Shown: piece by piece, positions 43,889 through 52,106 of the stretch
Position numbering within the stretch: the stretch's first letter is position 1
Layout: each line of letters opens with the position of its first letter
Origin: Rothia sp. (in: high G+C Gram-positive bacteria)
Lineage (GTDB): Bacteria; Actinomycetota; Actinomycetes; Actinomycetales; Micrococcaceae
NCBI GenBank assembly: GCA_030529845.1
Contig: JAUMWB010000001.1
Span: 620,001-684,000, forward strand
Length of the DNA: 64,000 nucleotides
Reading direction: 5' to 3'
Notes under the pieces: model-generated
What the model saw: only the letters and a program-made list of their open reading frames with translations
The model's database searches: none
What the model was told of the DNA's origin: nothing
Translations under genes and position numbers: made by a program

Positions 43889-45568
43889 TCATCGAGTTAG
43901 CTTGCGGTGAACGACACGGTGCGGCTTTGCAGCCTCGGGGCCAAGACGCTCAATCTTGTTCTTCTCGTAGGACTCGAAGTTACCCTCGAACCAGTACCAG
44001 TTGTCGGGCTGTTCGTCGGTGCCTTCCCATGCCAGGATGTGGGTGGCTACTCTGTCGAGGAACCAGCGGTCGTGGGAGACGACAACGGCGCAGCCGGGGA
44101 ATTCCAGCAGGGCGTTTTCGAGGGAGGTGAGGGTTTCGACGTCCAGGTCGTTGGTCGGTTCGTCGAGCAGCAGCAGGTTGCCGCCCTGCTTGAGGGTCAG
44201 GGCCAGGTTGAGGCGGTTGCGCTCACCACCGGAGAGCACGCCTGCCTTCTTCTGCTGGTCGGGGCCCTTGAAGCCGAAGGCTGAGACGTAGGCGCGTGAG
44301 GGCATTTCTACCTGGCCTACCTGGATGTAATCCAGGCCGTCTGAGACAACCTCCCACAGCGACTTTTCGGGGTCGATGTTGGCGCGGTTCTGGTCAACGT
44401 ATGAAATTTTGACGGTCTCACCAATCTTGAGGTTGCCGCCGTCAAGGGGTTCAAGGCCGACGATGGTCTTGAAGAGGGTTGACTTACCTACACCGTTGGG
44501 GCCGATGACACCGACGATGCCGTTACGGGGCAGGGAGAAGGAAAGACCGTTGATGAGGGAGCGGCCGTCGAAGCCCTTCTGCAGGTTTTCTGCTTCGATG
44601 ACGACGTTACCTAGGCGGGGCCCCGGGGGAATCTGGATTTCTTCGAAGTCTAGCTTGCGAGTCTTCTCAGCCTCGGCAGCCATTTCTTCGTAGCGGGCCA
44701 GACGAGCCTTTGACTTAGCCTGACGGCCCTTGGTGTTGGAGCGAACCCACTCGAGTTCTTCTTCCAGGCGCTTGGCCAGCTTGGCATCCTTCTTACCCTG
44801 CACTTCGAGGCGGGCGCGCTTCTTATCCAGGTAGGTAGAGTAGTTGCCCTCGTAGGGGTAGAGGTTGCCGCGGTCTACTTCTGCAATCCATTCTGCAACG
44901 TGGTCGAGGAAGTAGCGGTCGTGGGTAATAGCGATAACTGCACCTTCGTAGGACTGCAGGTGCTGTTCCAGCCAGAGGACGGATTCGGCATCCAGGTGGT
45001 TGGTAGGCTCGTCCAGCAGAAGCAGGTCGGGCTTCTGGAGCAGGAGCTTACAGAGCGCTACACGGCGGCGTTCACCACCGGAGAGGTGGGTCACGGGTGA
45101 GTCACCGGGAGGGCAGCGCAGAGCGTCCATGGCCTGTTCCAGCTGGGAGTCAATGTCCCAGGCGTTGGCGGCGTCGATAGCTTCCTGCAGCTTGCCCATT
45201 TCCTCCATGAGCGCGTCGAAGTCGGCATCGGGGTTGGCCATCTCTTCTGAGATTTCGTTGTAGCGAACAATCTTTTCGTAGATTTCGCCGACGCCTTCCT
45301 GGACGTTACCCAGGACGGTCTTTTCTTCGTTGAGCGGGGGCTCCTGCATGAGGATGCCCACGGTGTAGCCTTCTGAGAGTCGTGCTTCGCCGTTGGAGGG
45401 GGTATCGAGCCCCGCCATGATTTTCAGGATGGTTGACTTACCGGCACCGTTGGGGCCGACCATACCGATTTTTGCACCGGGGAAGAACGACATGGATACG
45501 TCGTTGAGGATGACTTTGTCGCCTACAGTTTTGCGGGCTTTGGTCATGGTGTAGATAAATTCTGCCAT
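43889..45568 (-). CDS. ettA: Energy-dependent translational throttle protein EttA (ABC-F)
   Basis: ABC-F ATPase acting at the ribosomal E site. 559 residues from ATG 45568 (MAEFIYTM), the family start. Two ATPase domains: Walker A VGPNGAGKST near 38 and IGPNGVGKST near 350; signatures LSGGERRRVAL and LSGGERNRLNL; the inter-domain arm and linker lie in the KKRARLEVQGKKDAKLAKR stretch. No membrane segments. Confidence 0.95.
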   Translation of the reverse strand: MAEFIYTMTKARKTVGDKVILNDVSMSFFPGAKIGMVGPNGAGKSTILKIMAGLDTPSNGEARLSEGYTVGILMQEPPLNEEKTVLGNVQEGVGEIYEKIVRYNEISEEMANPDADFDALMEEMGKLQEAIDAANAWDIDSQLEQAMDALRCPPGDSPVTHLSGGERRRVALCKLLLQKPDLLLLDEPTNHLDAESVLWLEQHLQSYEGAVIAITHDRYFLDHVAEWIAEVDRGNLYPYEGNYSTYLDKKRARLEVQGKKDAKLAKRLEEELEWVRSNTKGRQAKSKARLARYEEMAAEAEKTRKLDFEEIQIPPGPRLGNVVIEAENLQKGFDGRSLINGLSFSLPRNGIVGVIGPNGVGKSTLFKTIVGLEPLDGGNLKIGETVKISYVDQNRANIDPEKSLWEVVSDGLDYIQVGQVEMPSRAYVSAFGFKGPDQQKKAGVLSGGERNRLNLALTLKQGGNLLLLDEPTNDLDVETLTSLENALLEFPGCAVVVSHDRWFLDRVATHILAWEGTDEQPDNWYWFEGNFESYEKNKIERLGPEAAKPHRVVHRKLTR

Positions 45569-45610
45569 GCGTTTAAGCCTACCGGTTGATGTCAAGCTGT
45601 TGTGGTTTTA

Positions 45611-45654
45611 GGGCAGGGCATCTCTAAGAATCTTGGTGTGAGTTTGCCCTGCCC
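45611..45654 (-). terminator. Hairpin between ssb and ettA
   Basis: GGGCAGGGCA (45611-45620) pairs with TGCCCTGCCC (45645-45654). It follows the ssb stop on the minus strand. Confidence 0.7.
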
Positions 45655-45661
45655 GGTTGCA

Positions 45662-46231
45662 CTAGCTGGTGAGAGCTACTGCAGCTTCACTTGTTTCTGA
45701 GGTTTCGGTCAATCCCTGGTCAGAATTAGGGGTATCTGGTGTAGGTGTTTGGCCGGGTTGGTGGGTCTCTTCTAGCGGTGGCAGGGGCTCATAGCCTTGG
45801 TTGGTTTTTTGTTCCCCTGCTACCTGTTCATTGAACTTGCGGTCGGTTTCATCGACCTCTGGCTTCCGGTCTGTGACACGGGCAAAATTGGCCAGCCCAT
45901 AGTTGAGGTCATGGCCGATACTGGTAGCATCCACCTCTATGCTGGTGCCGGGTGAGCCGTCCGCTCGCTCAAACTGCTTAACGCGTAGGCGTCCGGTTAC
46001 CAGCACCGGTTGCCCCACCTGCAGGCTCCTGGCACTGTTGTAGGCCAGGGCTCGAAAGGAATTGACGGTGTACCAGTTGGTTGTGCCTTCCTTCCAAGTG
46101 CTGCTGGTGGCATCGAACCAGCGGGGTGTGGAGGCTATACGAAAGTTAGTAACCGGGATATTGCCGTTGGGCAGGAACTTTTGGGTGGGTGCCGTTGCGA
46201 TAAAGCCTCGGATAGTGACGGTGTCGGTCAT
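45662..46231 (-). CDS. ssb: Single-stranded DNA-binding protein (SsbB-like)
   Basis: 189 residues. OB-fold in about 1-115 (TVTIRGFIATAPTQKF, VTNFRIASTPRWFD, NWYTVNSFRALAYNSARSL, VLVTGRLRVKQFER). The tail is Pro/Glu/Thr-rich and ends AVALTS, without the acidic DDDIPF-type tip that recruits partners. Together with its solitary location this suggests a second SSB paralogue; such SsbB proteins in actinobacteria and firmicutes serve in competence or chromosome segregation (family knowledge, not shown here). Confidence 0.85.
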   Translation of the reverse strand: MTDTVTIRGFIATAPTQKFLPNGNIPVTNFRIASTPRWFDATSSTWKEGTTNWYTVNSFRALAYNSARSLQVGQPVLVTGRLRVKQFERADGSPGTSIEVDATSIGHDLNYGLANFARVTDRKPEVDETDRKFNEQVAGEQKTNQGYEPLPPLEETHQPGQTPTPDTPNSDQGLTETSETSEAAVALTS

Positions 46232-46510
46232 GACTCCTCCTTGAGTTGTGGGTGAACCGGGTGTCTCAAGGGTTACACCGGCGGGGGTTCAAGAGCCAGA
46301 AAAATGTTAGCTGTGCATAACTTGTTCCACGTAAGTAAATCGCTCACGAGTAGAAATCGGTGAAGCTGTGACGCGCCGCTTAGCTTTTATGACGGATTTT
46401 GTTCACACCCCTAGCGGCGGTTGTTCGGCCCTTCTTAGTCTCTTACCACCGGCCTAGGTAATCTGCCTCGGCGGGCGTCTGCATCAATCAGTTATCAAGG
46501 AGACAGGTCA

Positions 46511-47083
46511 GTGACAGATAATTTTATTCCCGATGAGCCAGTGTGGGTACGAGATGACCGCACCCGCGCTTACTTTCACCACGAGTGGCAACACGTACCC
46601 AGAACAAGGGATGCTCTCTTTGAACATCTCTGTCTGCTTGTTTTCCAGAGTGGCCTATGGTGGTCAGTTGTTCTGGCAAAACGTGAGGAGTTACAGCGCA
46701 CCCTATATAGTTTCCAGCCTGATCGATTAGCCACTATGACTGATGCTGAAATTTCCTCTTATCTTGAGGGCGATGTGGGAATAAGGAACGAGGTAAAACT
46801 CAGAGCCTGCATCAATAACGCAAAGGTACTCATAGATGCGCACATCAACCTAGCAGATCTCTTTGAGAAAGCAATTCCCGTTGACATATTCTGCCCACGG
46901 GCCGAGGATCTGCCCCGAACAACAGCTGCCACCGATGCTCTAGCTCGTGACTTGCGGGCCTTAGGTTTTCAGCGCTTAGGGCCGGTGGTGGTGTGCGCGG
47001 CAGCCCAGGCTGCTGGCTACATCCGTTTGGGTACCCACCCGCTTAACCAGCGTGATCAAAATAGGCCTGTACCGCCTGGCTAG
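46511..47083 (+). CDS. DNA-3-methyladenine glycosylase I-like protein lacking zinc ligands
   Basis: 190 residues. AYFHHEWQHVPRTRDALFEHLCL and SGLWWSVVLAKREELQ match the Tag pattern (AYHD-EWG-P and AGLSW--VLKKRE). Tag normally binds zinc through Cys near the N terminus and His/Cys near the C terminus; here the N-terminal Cys is missing and the C-terminal motif reads LGTHPLNQRD without Cys. Base excision activity is therefore uncertain. GTG start at 46511 after AAGGAGACAGG. Base composition looks lower in GC than its neighbours. Its 3' end overlaps the convergent lipoprotein gene by 41 bp. Confidence 0.75.
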   Translation: MTDNFIPDEPVWVRDDRTRAYFHHEWQHVPRTRDALFEHLCLLVFQSGLWWSVVLAKREELQRTLYSFQPDRLATMTDAEISSYLEGDVGIRNEVKLRACINNAKVLIDAHINLADLFEKAIPVDIFCPRAEDLPRTTAATDALARDLRALGFQRLGPVVVCAAAQAAGYIRLGTHPLNQRDQNRPVPPG

Positions 47084-47969
47084 CTACCTCGTAACCCACT
47101 AACTGGTCTTCGAAGCCCTTGCTCAACAGCGCAATGGAGTAGGTGGTGTTTTCAGTCCGTACAACCCCAACCGAGTTGATGTGCCATACACCGGTATCTT
47201 CTTGGATCCAGCCGTTTTTGACCGATATATCGGTAACAGGCTCTCCCAGAACAGTCTGCCCGTATTGGGATCCGACCCCCCAGGTTTGCGACCAGTCAAG
47301 GGGAACCATTTTTTCTAGCAGATATTGGGCATCGGTGGCATTGACCCATTCAACGGTATCGACGATGGCCCCCATGATCCGAACTTGGTCTTCAGCCCAG
47401 GTCTGGTTATCACCCCATGTACCTGCCGAGCGGGTCTCCGTCACTCCCAGCAGCTCATAGGTCTTGTTGAGTGATTCAGCGCTGGCGGTGGATTCCCCGT
47501 CGTCTGAGCCAAATCTGCGGTAAATCTCTATCGTTGCGCTGTTATCAGAGTAGGTAATAGATGCTTCGATAAGGGCTTTTTCTTCGTCAGTCAGTTCTCT
47601 TTGTTCAAAAGCTGCCAGCCTGAGCAGGGTGAGAGAAATAGGGATTTTAACGATGGATGCTTCATAGGTCCACTGGTCTCCCTTGTGCAGGAAGAGGTTA
47701 CCGGTGGTGTGGTTATAGACGGCAAGGCTAAGAGTGATGCCGTGATCCGCTTCGAGCTGGTCGAGGGCTCGGTTGATATCAACGTCGTGAGCCTCGTTGG
47801 TGTGTTCCTCGCCCGTAACGGTGGGTTGGATCTGCTCTTCGTCCGGTCCGCAGGCAACGAGTAGGGTGCTCAGTGCCAGGGTGAGCCCGGTCCCTGCAAG
47901 TAGGGTGCGGCGAGGCAGGGCAGGCGCGGGGGCGCCGCTTAGCGTTTCGGGCAGGTGAGCTGTAGACAT
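47043..47969 (-). CDS. Beta-lactamase-like serine hydrolase lipoprotein
   Basis: 308 residues from ATG 47969. Twin Arg before the hydrophobic segment (PRRTLLAGTGLTLALSTLL) and lipobox LVAC suggest an exported lipoprotein, possibly by the Tat route. Class A beta-lactamase-type motifs: Ser-x-x-Lys in EASIVKI, YSDNS (SDN), and VKNGW in place of KTG. The Glu of the omega loop is not evident, so true beta-lactamase activity is doubtful; a peptidase-like role on the cell wall is possible. Confidence 0.82.
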   Translation of the reverse strand: MSTAHLPETLSGAPAPALPRRTLLAGTGLTLALSTLLVACGPDEEQIQPTVTGEEHTNEAHDVDINRALDQLEADHGITLSLAVYNHTTGNLFLHKGDQWTYEASIVKIPISLTLLRLAAFEQRELTDEEKALIEASITYSDNSATIEIYRRFGSDDGESTASAESLNKTYELLGVTETRSAGTWGDNQTWAEDQVRIMGAIVDTVEWVNATDAQYLLEKMVPLDWSQTWGVGSQYGQTVLGEPVTDISVKNGWIQEDTGVWHINSVGVVRTENTTYSIALLSKGFEDQLVGYEVASQAVQAYFDHAG

Positions 47970-48123
47970 GCCATCTAGTGTATTCCGAAAGTATTTGATT
48001 TTCCTATGTGCAAGCCACATACACTGCCTGCTGCTTCTCTGCCAATGCTAAAAGTGTTGCGAAGATGTGTTTTCGCGTCTTTGGGGGTCAGGTTGGGGGG
48101 TCAAATCTTTGCCATGAAACATA

Positions 48124-48165
48124 AACCGCCTCACAAGTAAAGATATCTTTACTTGTGAGGCGGTT
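48124..48165. terminator. 42-bp perfect palindrome after tRNA-Arg
   Basis: Bases 48124-48144 are an exact reverse complement of 48145-48165, centred on GATATC, with no spacer. On the minus strand it follows the tRNA and is trailed by TTTATGTTT, so it likely terminates it. Confidence 0.8.
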
Positions 48166-48175
48166 GTAGTGCGAG

Positions 48176-48248
48176 CGCCCCAGGAGGGAGTCGAACCCCC
48201 GACCAAGAGATTAGAAGGCTCCTGCTCTATCCACTGAGCTACTGAGGC
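48176..48248 (-). tRNA. tRNA-Arg (anticodon TCT)
   Basis: On the minus strand GCCTCAG pairs with CTGGGGC (one G-U pair), the anticodon loop CTTCTAA reads TCT, and the T-arm is GGGGGTTCGACTCCC. CCA is not encoded. Confidence 0.93.
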
Positions 48249-48292
48249 TAGCCGCTGTTTATACTATCGATTCCTCAGCTAAAAGTCATCTC

Positions 48293-48335
48293 AGCCCCCG
48301 GCGGAAGTCGAACCCCTGACCAAGAGAGTAAGGGG
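48293..48335 (-). pseudogene. Degenerate 3' half of a tRNA-Arg
   Basis: The minus-strand stretch CTCTTGGTCAGGGGTTCGAC followed by TTCCGCC resembles the variable and T-arm of the tRNA-Arg at 48176, but the 5' half is missing. It is a partial copy just upstream of the intact tRNA, as left by gene duplication or an excised element. Confidence 0.6.
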
Positions 48336-48355
48336 GTCTGGCATATACCGGGCGC

Positions 48356-49930
48356 TTAAATGGCAACTTCATAGAGAGCTGAGCGTTGGCCGCGGCGGAG
48401 CACTCGGCGCGTTGCCGGGTCGAAGAAGACCAACCAGAAAGCGTAGGCAATACTGAGTACCGCAGCAATCAGTCGCCCCATGTTCTGGTCGAAGTTATCG
48501 AGATAGGGGGAAACTGCCAGCTGGTCAGATACCCCGTACATCACAAAGAACATTGTGGTGAGGAAGTAGAAATCCAGCTGCCAGTCGGTGCGAACACCAG
48601 CAGCTACGAATAGGGGGATGAACCAGAGCAGGTACCAGGACTGGAGCATGGGTGAGAAAATCACAACCATGGCCAGGGCCAGACCGGTGCGGCGGATGAG
48701 GTTTTCATCCTTCCCCACAAACATCACCACAACAGCCATAATCATGCCTGCTAGCTTACCCAGGGAGAAGAAGGTATCGCGTACCGAGTTTGCTAGAGCG
48801 TTGTCGCCGGTGATCGAAACCAGAATTTGGTTGATTTGTAGGCCCAGGAAGCCGATGGGAGTGAACCAGATGTACTGGCCACCGGTGGTTGCAAGGGCTC
48901 CAATCCACCCAAAGCCTAGGTCGGTAGCCGCCCCAAGTGCCCAGAGCTGAACCATAGAAATTGCTAACGTCATCGCCCAGAAAACAAAACGACGGGGCCA
49001 GCTAGCTCCCCTACCGGCCCAAAACAGCCCGATGAAGGGCAGGGCGACCAGGGCTATGGGCTTGACAGCTACAGCCGCAGTTACCAGGGTGATGCCCAGT
49101 AGCCCACCCACCAAATCCCGGCGAGCTGCCGCATGGTAGACACCGGCTAAGACCAGGCCGGTCATGAGGGCGTCGTTGTGAGATGAGGTGATAAAAGCAG
49201 CGATAAAGAGAGGGTTGGCTAGCACCAGCCAGTTAGCCCGCGTCCCATTGATACCGTGGAGTTTTGCGAGCTTGGGCACGTAGTAGGCAATGAGTCCCAC
49301 ACCAACGAGAGCAACAAACCTGAAGAGGTAGAGCGCGGTATCTACCGAGTCACCTGCAATTTGAGCCACCCATTTTTCAATCAGCAAGAAGATGGGCCCG
49401 TAGGGCGGTGCTGATTCTGACCACATCTGGTCAGCCCCGTACTGAAAGAAATTGTTGACCGACGACACCCCGTACTCGTAGGGATTCAGTCCTGAAGCCA
49501 TGACCCGCCCCTGGGCGAAGTAAGAGAAAACATCTCGACTGTAGAGGGGGAAAGCAAAGAGCTGAGGGAGCATCCAGCAGATGATAGCTGCGGTTGCCCA
49601 GCGCTTTGCTCGATGATCCCAGACCAGCAGTTTCTGCACCATGCGTAGCCATTCTCGGCAAAGCATCATCGACCCCACAACGAGTAGGGTGATACAGGTA
49701 ATCAGACCAGGCGCTGTATAGCGAAGCGGGATAATCCAGTCCACACGGCGGAAGGGAGAGGCATCAGCAAGCCAGCCCACACCGAAGGAAGCGAACATCA
49801 CCAGTAGTGAACCGATGGTTCCAAAGATGAGAGTTCTCAGGGGGCTTCCCGAGACATAGCTAGCTGTCTTGGGCTTATACCGGTGCACGGGGATGCTTGC
49901 GGTAGGTATTTGCGAGGTTCTGGGGCTCAT
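48356..49930 (-). CDS. Polyprenol-phosphomannose-dependent alpha-1,6-mannosyltransferase (MptB-like)
   Basis: 524 residues, GT-C membrane glycosyltransferase with about 12 membrane segments. The acidic site region lies in FAFPLYSRDVFSYFAQGRVM and GLNPYEYG; the later SHNDALMTGLVLAG segment is also typical. Homologues elongate the mannan core of lipomannan or lipoarabinomannan in corynebacteria and mycobacteria; the acceptor here is inferred. Monocistronic. Confidence 0.85.
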   Translation of the reverse strand: MSPRTSQIPTASIPVHRYKPKTASYVSGSPLRTLIFGTIGSLLVMFASFGVGWLADASPFRRVDWIIPLRYTAPGLITCITLLVVGSMMLCREWLRMVQKLLVWDHRAKRWATAAIICWMLPQLFAFPLYSRDVFSYFAQGRVMASGLNPYEYGVSSVNNFFQYGADQMWSESAPPYGPIFLLIEKWVAQIAGDSVDTALYLFRFVALVGVGLIAYYVPKLAKLHGINGTRANWLVLANPLFIAAFITSSHNDALMTGLVLAGVYHAAARRDLVGGLLGITLVTAAVAVKPIALVALPFIGLFWAGRGASWPRRFVFWAMTLAISMVQLWALGAATDLGFGWIGALATTGGQYIWFTPIGFLGLQINQILVSITGDNALANSVRDTFFSLGKLAGMIMAVVVMFVGKDENLIRRTGLALAMVVIFSPMLQSWYLLWFIPLFVAAGVRTDWQLDFYFLTTMFFVMYGVSDQLAVSPYLDNFDQNMGRLIAAVLSIAYAFWLVFFDPATRRVLRRGQRSALYEVAI

Positions 49931-50059
49931 GGTCCTCCTGGCCGGGCGGAAGAGTACATCTGATTTTACCCGGCCAGTCCGACCACCCTGGGCTTGTGTA
50001 GGGGCCTGCTCTCTGAAAATCTGCTGTGGGTTAGGCCCAAGAGGGGGTAGATTGGTTCT

Positions 50060-50686
50060 GTGTCTATTTCAAATGAACGAATCGTATGGATTGATTGTGA
50101 GATGACGGGCCTCTCGCTTGAGAAGGACGCCCTGATTGAGGTTGCTGCGCTGGTAACTGACGGGGATCTCAATATTTTGGGTGACGGCGTGGACGTCGTC
50201 ATTAAGCCCGAGCCCGAGGCGCTTGAGCAGATGGATGATTTTGTGCGTAATATGCACACTGTCTCTGGTCTGCTGGATGACTTGGATCAGGGTATCACCA
50301 TGGCTGAGGCCCAGCAGCAGGTGCTGGATTATGTGAAGCAGTGGGTGCCTGAGCCACGCAAGGCTGTGCTCGGCGGTAACTCGGTGGGCACTGACAAGAC
50401 TTTTTTGGTGCGCGATATGCCTGAGCTCGTGGACTACCTGCACTACCGCGTGATTGACGTATCTACCATCAAGGAGCTTTCCCGCCGCTGGTTCAAGAAG
50501 GCTACCTATAACGCCCCGGCTAAGACCGGTAATCACCGGGCGCTAGGTGACATCCAAGATTCTATTGATGAGCTGCGCTACTACCGTGGCACAGTATTCG
50601 TACCCTCCCCCGGGCCCGATAGCGCCGCTGCGCAGAAGGTTGCCCAGGAGGTTGCAGCAACCCGTCAGCAGGTTAATCCTGCCTAG
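50060..50686 (+). CDS. orn: Oligoribonuclease
   Basis: 3'-5' exonuclease that degrades very short RNAs. 208 residues, DEDDh family: WIDCEMTGL near residue 10, the middle Asp in TDKTFLVRDMPEL, and NHRALGDIQDSIDEL near 155. GTG start at 50060 with TAGATT about 9 bases before, so probably leaderless. Confidence 0.95.
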   Translation: MSISNERIVWIDCEMTGLSLEKDALIEVAALVTDGDLNILGDGVDVVIKPEPEALEQMDDFVRNMHTVSGLLDDLDQGITMAEAQQQVLDYVKQWVPEPRKAVLGGNSVGTDKTFLVRDMPELVDYLHYRVIDVSTIKELSRRWFKKATYNAPAKTGNHRALGDIQDSIDELRYYRGTVFVPSPGPDSAAAQKVAQEVAATRQQVNPA

Positions 50687-50699
50687 CTGGCTGAGGTCA

Positions 50700-50731
50700 G
50701 CGGACGCAGGTAGCAGCCTACCGGCGTCCGC
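50700..50731 (+). terminator. Terminator of orn built from paired octamers
   Basis: GCGGACGC (50700-50707) with GGTAG pairs with CTACC and GCGTCCGC (50724-50731). The stem outer ends are exactly the repeated octamer. Confidence 0.75.
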
Positions 50732-50871
50732 CGCTCCCAGCCGTAGAGGTTCGTGAGCACAGTCACCCCACCTGCAGCCCTTTTTGATTTGCAGGAAGCT
50801 AAAACTGTGTGTAAGCTAGTATCCGTTGCCAAAACAAGCCGATGAAAGAAACGGTTCTGTTTTGAACACAT

Positions 50872-50945
50872 GGTGGTCGTAGCTCAGTTGGCAGAGCGCC
50901 TGGTTGTGGTCCAGGAGGTCGCGGGTTCAACCCCCGTCGATCACC
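50872..50945 (+). tRNA. tRNA-His (anticodon GTG)
   Basis: GTGGTCG pairs with CGATCAC, with the extra encoded G(-1) opposite C73, which marks tRNA-His. Anticodon loop TTGTGGT. The terminator AAGGGTCGCTACG/CGTAGCGGCCCTTTTT follows at 50954-50990. Confidence 0.93.
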
Positions 50946-50953
50946 CCGAGTAG

Positions 50954-50990
50954 AAGGGTCGCTACGGTTTTTATCGTAGCGGCCCTTTTT
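50954..50990 (+). terminator. Terminator of tRNA-His
   Basis: AAGGG-CGCTACG pairs with CGTAGCG-CCCTT, followed by TTT. Confidence 0.85.
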
Positions 50991-51016
50991 GTTTACCCTG
51001 TGTGAGAGGTTATGTC

Positions 51017-51595
51017 ATGACTGTTTTGCCCATCGTTATTCACGGCAACCCTGTACTGCACCGCCCGGCTGCACCGGTGACGTCCTTTGATGATGAGCTG
51101 CGCAAGCTTATTGACGATATGTATGAGACTCAGGAGGTCTCTAACGGTGTGGGACTTGCAGCTCCTCAGGTCGGTGTGGGCCTGCGTCTGTTTACCTACA
51201 AGTTTGAGAATGAGGACGGCGTTCCCCCGCTGGGTGTGGTGGTGAATCCGGTGCTAACCCTGGGTAAGGTATCTACCGCTGACCCCGATCCCTATGAAGA
51301 GGTTGAGGGTTGTCTGTCTTTCCCCGGCTATTCTTTCCCGCTCAAGCGCTCTGACTGGGTCACCGTGAATGGTTTTGATGGTGATGGCAACCCGCTGAAG
51401 TTTGAGGCAACTGGCTGGTTTGCCCGCGTGATGCAGCACGAGACTGACCACCTTGATGGCAAGCTCTATGTGAATCGCCTGAACGCCAAGTACAGCAAGA
51501 AGTACAAGAAGGTTGTGAAGGCTGAGGGTTGGACCGCTGAGGGGAATACCTGGATGCCGGGCGTTGACCCAGACCCCTTTGGGCACGGGGAATAA
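51017..51595 (+). CDS. def: Peptide deformylase
   Basis: Removes formyl groups from nascent proteins, Fe2+/Zn2+ enzyme. 192 residues from ATG 51017, after GAGAGG. Motifs GVGLAAPQ near 46, EGCLSFPG near 98, QHETDHLDG near 142. Standard length. Confidence 0.96.
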   Translation: MTVLPIVIHGNPVLHRPAAPVTSFDDELRKLIDDMYETQEVSNGVGLAAPQVGVGLRLFTYKFENEDGVPPLGVVVNPVLTLGKVSTADPDPYEEVEGCLSFPGYSFPLKRSDWVTVNGFDGDGNPLKFEATGWFARVMQHETDHLDGKLYVNRLNAKYSKKYKKVVKAEGWTAEGNTWMPGVDPDPFGHGE

Positions 51596-51596
51596 A

Positions 51597-51617
51597 GAAC
51601 GGGACGCCCGATAAGCC
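51597..51617. repeat. Duplicate of the rnpB 3' end
   Basis: GAACGGGACGCCCGATAAGC(C) at 51597-51617 repeats 51720-51740 exactly over 21 bases, and the flanking AAA also matches. The 51720 copy is the 3' strand of the RNase P RNA P1 helix. Confidence 0.85.
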
Positions 51618-51625
51618 TGGGATGA

Positions 51626-51666
51626 AGCGCCTTTTCCGAGCGCGCGAGAAAGATAAAAAAGGCGCT
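51626..51666. terminator. Two-way hairpin between def and rnpB
   Basis: AGCGCCTTTT (51626-51635) pairs with AAAAGGCGCT (51657-51666). It can end def in one direction and rnpB in the other. Confidence 0.7.
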
Positions 51667-51719
51667 GAATCGGTGAGCCTGCGAACCGCAGAACCCGGCT
51701 TCGATGTGGGGTAACAAAA

Positions 51720-52077
51720 GAACGGGACGCCCGATAAGCCGGGTTCTGTACCTACCCGCAGGTAGGCGGCAATCATCCATCTAGACCCGTCGTTGCCGGC
51801 GGGTTCAAGCAGCCTACCCGGGCGCTTCACCGCACTGGTTACTGGCGCGCCCTGTTTGGCCTTGCTCCGGGTGGGGTTTACCGAGCTACCGCAGTCACCT
51901 GCGGTACTGGTGAGCTTTTACCTCACCTTTTCACCCTTACCCCGTGGTGGGGCGGTTTGTTTTCTGTGGCACTGGCCTGCAAGTTACCTTGAGTCGATGT
52001 TATCGACCACCCTGTGCTGTGGAGCCCGGACTTTCCTCGAGACTGTATTGTCGCGCGATTGCCTGGGCGTCCCGTTC
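51720..52077 (-). ncRNA. rnpB: RNase P RNA (bacterial type A)
   Basis: Catalytic RNA of the tRNA 5'-processing enzyme. On the minus strand the conserved CAGGCAATCGCG and GAGGAAAGTCCGGGCTCC follow the 5' end, and the 3' part has the usual AGACGGGTAGGC-like and AACCCGGCTTATC elements. The ends pair as P1: GAACGGGACGCCC (52077-52065) with GGGCGTCCCGTTC (51732-51720), 13 bp, then TTTT. About 358 nt, a normal size. Short frames across it are not genes. Confidence 0.95.
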
Positions 52078-52106
52078 TGGGGTTCTACTTTACTACACTG
52101 GTGGGT

